Source: an uncultured Eubacteriales bacterium
GTDB taxonomy: Bacteria > Bacillota > Clostridia > Lachnospirales > Lachnospiraceae
Direction of reading: 5' to 3'
Assembly (NCBI GenBank): GCA_900545175.1
Contig: UQYF01000004.1
Location: 1 to 64,000 of the forward strand
DNA length: 64,000 nucleotides
Shown here in pieces: positions 58,064 to 64,000 of this stretch. The stretch's first letter is position 1. Each line of letters begins with the position of its first letter. The translations under genes were made by a program, and so were the position numbers. The notes under the pieces were generated by a model that saw only the letters and a list, made by a program, of their open reading frames with translations, searched no databases and was not told the DNA's origin.

Positions 58064-60580
58064 ATGGTAAGAGACAGATTATCAATGAATGAGGGCTGGC
58101 GTTTTTATGAAGGAGAGATTGGCGGTGTGAGAAACCGATGGGCGTGGGGCAAGTCGGGTTCATGGAATCAGGGTCCGGAATCAATAGGGTATGATGACAG
58201 CGGATGGAGGGAGGTCGAACTGCCTCATGACTTTGTAATAGAGAGCACACCATATGAGTATTCTGCACAGGAGTTCGGAAGTGATAACACAATCCCTGAG
58301 ATGGACACAGTTAAGAATATACATACGACAGCAGGCTCTTTTAAGAAGGATGTCGGCTGGTACAGGAAGCATTTTTACATTGATAAGCAGGATTTGGGGA
58401 GGAGGATATATATTGCGTTTGACGGTGTGTATCGTGACAGCAGTGTGTACGTCAATAATTTCTTTGTCGGACATCATCAGAGCGGATACACGCCTTTTGA
58501 GTATGATATATCCGATTTTTTGAATTATGGCGGCGACAATGTGATAGTGGTCTACGTTGATGCGAGAGCTGCCGAAGGGTGGTTCTATGAGGGTGGTGGA
58601 ATTTACCGAAACGTGTGGCTTTATAAGACGGCACCGGTACATGTCAAGGATGTATATGTAAATGCTGTGCCGCAGGGCATACCGCATGATGGGTATGCAG
58701 ATGCTAAGGTGGAGATTACGCTTGAAATATCATCTTGCGAGTTTTTTATGAAAAACGGTTCACATATAGATTTTGCGGCGCAGGAATCTGCGGCTGTGGG
58801 AAAAGAAGCGCAATACAGTGTCGATATTGAGATAAAAGCGTTGGAGGATTGTGAAACAGATGCAATCACAATTTCTTCCAATCTAGATAATATTAATTAT
58901 GGTTTAAACAAATATAAATTAACGGTGAATGTACATAATGCGGCTCTATGGGATATCGATTCACCTTGCATGTATTTATCTGTAATAAAGCTGTTTAAGG
59001 ATGGAGAGTGCATAGACTGTTGTGAGCAGGACTTTGGTATAAGAAGTATATATTTTGATGCGGATGAAGGCTTTTTGCTCAATGGGAGAAAAGTTAAATT
59101 AAACGGAGTGTGCTGTCATCAGAATCATGGCGGAATTGGAAGTGCAATGCCGGGCGGGATGTACCGCTACAGACTGCTCGAATTAAAGGAGTTAGGCGTA
59201 AACGCATACCGCACCTCTCATTATTGTCCGGCACCTGAGCTGCTCTACTGGTGCGACAGGCTTGGTATCCTCGTCATGGATGAGACGAGGCTTCTTTCTA
59301 GTGCGATGGAGGATTTGAACCAGCTTGAGGCGGTTGTGCGTGTAGGAAGAAATCATCCGAGTGTGATTATGTACTCAATAGGGAATGAGGAAGCGCAGTC
59401 TGAGCTTATAGAGCAGGGAGGGTATATTGCGAGAACGATGATAAATCATGTACGCTCATTTGACGATTCAAGACCTGTCACGATGGGACTGCTCCTATAC
59501 GATTTGCAGCATAGAAGAAAATTAGATTCAGTAGAAGAGATTGAGCATATAGGAAAGCAGCTTGATATATGCGGCTTTAACTATCACCATGCAAGATGGC
59601 AGGAATACAAGGACAGAAATCCAAGCCAGCCTATTGTGTGCACCGAAGCTTCCACAATAAAGGGGAGCAGAGGATGCTATGAGACAGATAAAGAAAAATG
59701 CCTGCTTGAGCTTAGCATGATGGACACTGTGAAAGAACAGATGGAATATGTGGATAAGAGTTATATCGCAGGTGCTTTTTTGTGGACAGGCTTCGATTAC
59801 TATGGCGAGCCTACACCATTTGCATGGCCGGCAGTCAGCTCACAGTTCGGACTTATGGATTTATCCGGCAACAAAAAGGATGGATATTATTATTTTAAGG
59901 CGCTTTACAAGGACGAGCCGCTTGTACATATCGCACATTTGTGGAAGGGTGTGGATGGAGAGAAAAAGGATATTGTTGTATTTACGAATTGTTCCTTTGC
60001 GGAGCTTTTTGTTAATGGAAGAAGCCTCGGAAAAAAGAAGGCGGAAAAGTTCGGCTATCTTACATGGAAGGACGTTATATATGAGTCCGGAGAGCTTATG
60101 GCTGTCGGAGATTGCGGGGTGGTAAAAGACATTATTGTGACACCGGGCATGGCAGCAGGAATAAAGCTTAAGCTTGAATATTTTTATGGAGATATTCTGA
60201 TAGTAAATGCCGCTATAGTTGATGCAGAGAAAAATGTGGTGCAGGCTGAGGACAGCAATCTTAAATTCAGTGCCGGTATTGTGGAAAATAACCATACGGA
60301 TAAAACAAAATATACAGATGCCACAGATCAGGCGGAAGATAGCCGCAGAGCATGTATAAGTGTAACCTGTGAGTCGGAGTCGGGCTTTAGGGACACTGTT
60401 TATGTGCCATGCGGGGCTGTAACGGTTGACGATGAAAAAAAGCCACATGAAAAACAGGTCAAAATAAGGCTTCTGGGAACATCAAGCGGCTGTGCGGCTG
60501 ACCATGTGGTGCCGGGAAGCAATGTCAGAAGGAGCTTTAATGGGCTTGCACAGGCTGTTTTTAAGGTATATAATTTTTAG
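58064..60580 (+). CDS. Glycoside hydrolase family 2 enzyme
   Basis: An 838-residue cytoplasmic GH2 protein: sugar-binding domain (LPHDFVIES, WYRKHFYI), immunoglobulin-like domain, and barrel with acid/base Glu442 in SIGNEEAQ and nucleophile Glu528 in VCTEAS. C-terminal beta domains include AELFVNGRSLGKK. An AGGAGG site precedes the ATG. By eye it is only distantly similar to the GH2 at 32355. With the GH115 gene 80 bp downstream and the divergent AraC regulator it forms a second sugar locus. A beta-galactosidase or beta-glucuronidase role is possible. Confidence 0.9.
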   Translation: MVRDRLSMNEGWRFYEGEIGGVRNRWAWGKSGSWNQGPESIGYDDSGWREVELPHDFVIESTPYEYSAQEFGSDNTIPEMDTVKNIHTTAGSFKKDVGWYRKHFYIDKQDLGRRIYIAFDGVYRDSSVYVNNFFVGHHQSGYTPFEYDISDFLNYGGDNVIVVYVDARAAEGWFYEGGGIYRNVWLYKTAPVHVKDVYVNAVPQGIPHDGYADAKVEITLEISSCEFFMKNGSHIDFAAQESAAVGKEAQYSVDIEIKALEDCETDAITISSNLDNINYGLNKYKLTVNVHNAALWDIDSPCMYLSVIKLFKDGECIDCCEQDFGIRSIYFDADEGFLLNGRKVKLNGVCCHQNHGGIGSAMPGGMYRYRLLELKELGVNAYRTSHYCPAPELLYWCDRLGILVMDETRLLSSAMEDLNQLEAVVRVGRNHPSVIMYSIGNEEAQSELIEQGGYIARTMINHVRSFDDSRPVTMGLLLYDLQHRRKLDSVEEIEHIGKQLDICGFNYHHARWQEYKDRNPSQPIVCTEASTIKGSRGCYETDKEKCLLELSMMDTVKEQMEYVDKSYIAGAFLWTGFDYYGEPTPFAWPAVSSQFGLMDLSGNKKDGYYYFKALYKDEPLVHIAHLWKGVDGEKKDIVVFTNCSFAELFVNGRSLGKKKAEKFGYLTWKDVIYESGELMAVGDCGVVKDIIVTPGMAAGIKLKLEYFYGDILIVNAAIVDAEKNVVQAEDSNLKFSAGIVENNHTDKTKYTDATDQAEDSRRACISVTCESESGFRDTVYVPCGAVTVDDEKKPHEKQVKIRLLGTSSGCAADHVVPGSNVRRSFNGLAQAVFKVYNF

Positions 60581-60658
60581 CATAGGTTAAGGAGTTTATA
60601 ATGTGCCTGCAGGGGCATATCGGAATGTTTTTTCTGATAGACTGGAAAGGATAATGCT

Positions 60659-63600
60659 ATGGATTGGGAGTTACATTCAGGTGGGAATGTCAGGATATTG
60701 TGTTGTGACAGGACACAAGCGGTGTGTATTGCCGCTTGCAATCTTGTAAAAGACATTGAAAAGGTATTTTCGGGAAATATTCATGTAGAGTTAGAGAATT
60801 GTACCGATGATGAATACAGTATAAGGATTCAAAATAATTTAAATAGCTGCATTAATTCAGAAAATTATAACAACGATGAAAATATAGTGGATACCGAAGA
60901 ATGCCGCACACCTTCTGATGATACACAGGATATCAGCTTCATAGTTATCCGCCGCAGGGAGCTTGGAAAAAAGGAAGCATATTCGCACCTTGTGCAGGAT
61001 GGCGTGTTGTATATAAGCGGTCAGGACAGAAGAGGAGTGATTTACGGAATATATGAGCTTTCAAGATGGCTTGGAGTGTCTCCATGGTACTATTTTGCGG
61101 ATGTTCCTGTAAAAAAGAGAGATAAGGCAGTGCTTCCTGATGGTTACAGCTATGACGATTATCCGTCAGTTGAGTATAGAGGAATATTCATAAATGACGA
61201 GGAGGAGTTAGACAAGTGGGTGAGGCTTCATCTTGGCGAGGAGACGATTGGAGTTAAGGCCTATGAGAAGATTTTTGAGCTTCTTTTACGTCTTAGAGCC
61301 AACTACATATGGCCGGCAATGCATGTCAATTCTTTCAATGTGAAGAGAGACAATGGAGAGCTTGCCGACAGGATGGGAATAGTTGTCGGGACTTCCCACT
61401 GTGACATGTTAATGAGGAGCAATAACAGGGAGTGGTATCCGTGGCTTAAAAAGAAGGGCTATACCGATGTCGGGTACGACTATTCCATTCCGGGAAAAAA
61501 CCGTGATGTGCTTGATGAGTATTGGCGTGAGAGTGTTGAGCAGAATAAGGATTTTGAAGTCGGATATACGCTTGGAATGCGTGGAATACATGATTCGGGC
61601 TTTGAGACGAAAAGTCTTGAAGGGCTTGAAGGCGAGGCACTTAGAAATGCCAAGATAGAGCTTTTGCAGACCATCATAAATGCACAGGAAAAGATTCTTT
61701 CTGATACGCTTGATAAAGAACCGCTCAAAAGCTTTGTGCCATACAAGGAGGTTTTGGAGCTGTATGACAATGGGCTTGAGGTTCCGGAGGATTTGACACT
61801 TATATGGACTAACGATAATTATGGTTATATAAGACGTTATCCGGGCGAGAAGGAGAAAAAGCGTAAAGGCGGCAACGGTATCTATTACCATAATTCATAC
61901 TGGGCTGCACCGGGAATGTCATACCTTTTTATCAACTCAATTCCGCTTGCGCATACGAGAAATGAGCTTTACAAGGCATGGTGTGAAGGAATAAGAAAGG
62001 TATGGGTGTTAAATGTAGGTGCAATCAAGCCGCTTGAGCAGGAGATAAGCTTTTATCTTAACTTTGCATGGGAAGTTGGAAAGGATAATCCGCCAAGAAG
62101 AACGGATGATGTTGATGAGTATCTTAAGCTGTGGATAAACGAGACTTTTTCAGGGCAGCATGGGGAAAAGCTGGCAGGAATACTCAATGATTTTTCCCAG
62201 CTTACCAATGTGCGCAAGATTGAGCTTATGGACAGCGATGTGTTCTCACAGACAGCGTACGGTGATGAAGCCGCAGCGAGGATTAACAGATACGCCAAGC
62301 TGGTGCGTGAGGCTGATAAGGTGTATGAAGCACTTCAGGCTGATGAGAAGGATGCATTTTTTCAGATTTGTCTTATGAAAATTCATGCGGCATATTATAC
62401 TAACTGTATGTTTTACTATGCTGACAGAAGTTATCTTTGCACGAAGCAGGGAAAGTGTCAGGCAGCATACAAGTATGCGGGGCTTAGCAGGCAGTACGAT
62501 GATAAGAGACGCAGGCTTATTTCCTATTATAATACGATTATGGCTGGCGGAAAATGGTCCGGAATACTCACACCGGAGGATTTTCCGCCGCCAAGAACAG
62601 CTATGCTTCCGGCATGTGTTGTGCCGCTTACACCGCTTGAAGAAACAGAAAAAAGGCTTGTCGTTACAGTCTGGAATGATGAGAACAGTATTAATTTTGT
62701 GAGTGACAGGCAGAAGTGGTTCGAGCTTGCCAATGCGGGAGAAGGAGAGCTTAATGTTAATGTGGAGCTTCCCAAATGGCTTGATGTTGTGGGTGGCGCT
62801 GCTCATAATAATGGTGGAAACCACACCTATAAGGCTGAATTTAGTGTTGGAGCAGAAAGCCGTATAATGGTACAGCCGGCACACAAGCCTGAGATAATTA
62901 AGGTTTACCTTGACGGTGAAGAGGATTTATTGAATGCAGAGCAGGCTTATTATGGCGGTATAGAGTCCGGAAAAGCGCTTGTCACAGGAAAAATAAGGAT
63001 AGTATGTGATGAGACAAGGCAGAGTGTTGAGATTCCTGTGAGCGTGGACTTTGGCAAAATGAAATTAATTCATGAGCGTGGTGTCATCGTGGAAGATGGA
63101 AATGTTGTGAGCCTTGAAGCAGACAGCATACAGCCTGAAGCTGTAGGAACAGGCTGGCATGTTGTTAAGAGGCTTGGACGTGACCACGGAGCTGTTATTG
63201 AGGCAGTAGCAGACTGTAAAATGAATGACGATACACAGCGATATGCCGATAAAGATAATCATGCTGATAACCGCACTGGGAAGAATGATGAGAGCACAGG
63301 TGTGAAGTTTCACTTCTATATAAATGAAGCTGCCACAGCACCTATGCTTGAAGTACACCGTTTCCCATCACTCAACTCAACAGGCCGCATAAGGGCAGAA
63401 GTGTCTGTTGATGGAGGAGAGAGGCTGCTTGTTGAGAGTAAGTCAAACGATGAGTGGAGAGGAACATGGAAGCAGAATATTTTTGACAATGTTGATAAGC
63501 TTATGCTTGCACTGCCGGAGTTAGAAAGAGGAGAACACACAATAGAAATCTTCCCTGTAGACAAGTATTTTGCATTCAGCAGGATAGTCATATACACAAA

Positions 63601-64000
63601 AGACAGGAAGGACAGCATGTTCGGCGGATTGCTGTGGGATGACAGCCTGCCTTGCCCTGCCATGAGCCGGCAATGTGATAATATTTGTGACAGCGATAAT
63701 ACTGTACATGACTCTTGCTATGATGTCGGGGAAGAGCTGTATGGCAGCTTGAAGCTTGCACAGCGTCCTATGCTTGTGGCAGGTGTTACGCCGGGGTCTA
63801 ATACACTTCCGGATACGAACACACCGATAGAGTGGGATTATAAGACCGGACAGGCTTCATATAGGATTACAGCTAAGCAGATAATTGCCATGGCGGACAC
63901 GCCTTTTGCGGAAAAAAATGGTGTGATTAAGCTTGACATGGCATCAGGTCTTGCGGATAATGATAATGCTTATATGAAGGGAATGTGGGAATACTGTCTT
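60659..64000 (+). CDS. GH115 xylan alpha-1,2-glucuronidase, cut by window end
   Basis: Open for 1114 codons from ATG 60659 to the window end; the C-terminus is missing. GH115 enzymes remove (4-O-methyl)-glucuronic acid from xylan or oligosaccharides. Family motifs are YRGIFINDEEE, LLLRLRANYIWPAMHVNSFN, GIVVGTSHCDMLMRSNNREW, YTLGMRGIHDSGFE, LIWTNDNYGYIRRYP and GGNGIYYHNSYWAAPGMSYLF. There is no signal peptide, so it acts inside the cell on imported oligosaccharides. AAAGGA lies about ten bases upstream. It is likely co-transcribed with the GH2 gene. A Cys/Asp-rich insert near the end (SRQCDNICDSDNTVHDSCYD) is unusual. Confidence 0.9.
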   Translation, partial: MDWELHSGGNVRILCCDRTQAVCIAACNLVKDIEKVFSGNIHVELENCTDDEYSIRIQNNLNSCINSENYNNDENIVDTEECRTPSDDTQDISFIVIRRRELGKKEAYSHLVQDGVLYISGQDRRGVIYGIYELSRWLGVSPWYYFADVPVKKRDKAVLPDGYSYDDYPSVEYRGIFINDEEELDKWVRLHLGEETIGVKAYEKIFELLLRLRANYIWPAMHVNSFNVKRDNGELADRMGIVVGTSHCDMLMRSNNREWYPWLKKKGYTDVGYDYSIPGKNRDVLDEYWRESVEQNKDFEVGYTLGMRGIHDSGFETKSLEGLEGEALRNAKIELLQTIINAQEKILSDTLDKEPLKSFVPYKEVLELYDNGLEVPEDLTLIWTNDNYGYIRRYPGEKEKKRKGGNGIYYHNSYWAAPGMSYLFINSIPLAHTRNELYKAWCEGIRKVWVLNVGAIKPLEQEISFYLNFAWEVGKDNPPRRTDDVDEYLKLWINETFSGQHGEKLAGILNDFSQLTNVRKIELMDSDVFSQTAYGDEAAARINRYAKLVREADKVYEALQADEKDAFFQICLMKIHAAYYTNCMFYYADRSYLCTKQGKCQAAYKYAGLSRQYDDKRRRLISYYNTIMAGGKWSGILTPEDFPPPRTAMLPACVVPLTPLEETEKRLVVTVWNDENSINFVSDRQKWFELANAGEGELNVNVELPKWLDVVGGAAHNNGGNHTYKAEFSVGAESRIMVQPAHKPEIIKVYLDGEEDLLNAEQAYYGGIESGKALVTGKIRIVCDETRQSVEIPVSVDFGKMKLIHERGVIVEDGNVVSLEADSIQPEAVGTGWHVVKRLGRDHGAVIEAVADCKMNDDTQRYADKDNHADNRTGKNDESTGVKFHFYINEAATAPMLEVHRFPSLNSTGRIRAEVSVDGGERLLVESKSNDEWRGTWKQNIFDNVDKLMLALPELERGEHTIEIFPVDKYFAFSRIVIYTKDRKDSMFGGLLWDDSLPCPAMSRQCDNICDSDNTVHDSCYDVGEELYGSLKLAQRPMLVAGVTPGSNTLPDTNTPIEWDYKTGQASYRITAKQIIAMADTPFAEKNGVIKLDMASGLADNDNAYMKGMWEYCL

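Overview
The window looks like a chromosomal segment of a low-to-mid G+C Firmicute of the Lachnospiraceae type (a gut or rumen clostridium). The evidence is strong AGGAGG ribosome sites, an Ile T-box leader on ileS, a SpoIID/SpoIIQ-like pair, GHKL/LytTR two-component pairs, a MCP-PilZ fusion and many cytoplasmic glycoside hydrolases. The species cannot be fixed from sequence alone.

Layout. 0-2.5 kb: cell wall precursor genes (D-Ala-D-Ala ligase, glutamate racemase) and a DUF1934 protein. 2.5-10 kb: a large palindromic repeat, a shortened AraC regulator, a membrane-anchored Lys-rich protein, an AAA-ATPase/PD-(D/E)XK protein, nicotinate phosphoribosyltransferase, PlsC and a NUDIX hydrolase. 10.1-14.8 kb: a compact, partly very AT-rich cassette that I read as a candidate peptide-signalling and peptide-export system. 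It has a two-HTH, TPR-like regulator of RRNPP/Rgg type, a convergent 49-codon secreted-peptide gene, two tandem tiny ORFs with good ribosome sites (one with a His-rich tail), an intergenic terminator, an HEXXH protein and an ABC exporter. This is the best candidate for an undescribed system. 14.8-23.2 kb: T-box plus type 2-like ileS, metE, an XRE gene followed by the decayed remnant of a possible partner gene, a small membrane protein and a second NUDIX protein.

23.3-41.0 kb: a glycoside-use island (two GH3 enzymes, one domain-swapped and membrane-anchored, a small membrane protein, GH2, GH78 alpha-rhamnosidase and a GPH symporter). It is flanked on both sides by paralogous LytTR response regulator/GHKL kinase pairs. 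The set suggests uptake and intracellular trimming of rhamnose- and beta-linked plant glycosides. 41-47.5 kb: GNAT acetyltransferases, an M28 peptidase and glycogen phosphorylase with a long leader. 47.6-52 kb: a SpoIID-SpoIIQ-like pair whose catalytic residues look lost, then a convergent MCP-PilZ protein. 52-57 kb: a SWIM-SNF2 helicase and an HlyIII-family membrane protein. 57-64 kb: an AraC regulator divergent from a GH2 and a GH115 alpha-glucuronidase that runs off the window end.

A family of imperfect palindromic, transposase-free elements (ends GGGTGTCAAAACATGC or related interior modules) occurs at least seven times between genes, once inside the ileS leader. A separate 31-bp palindrome fills two successive gene junctions at 41.0-41.7 kb. 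No rRNA, tRNA, CRISPR array, IS transposase or phage genes were seen.
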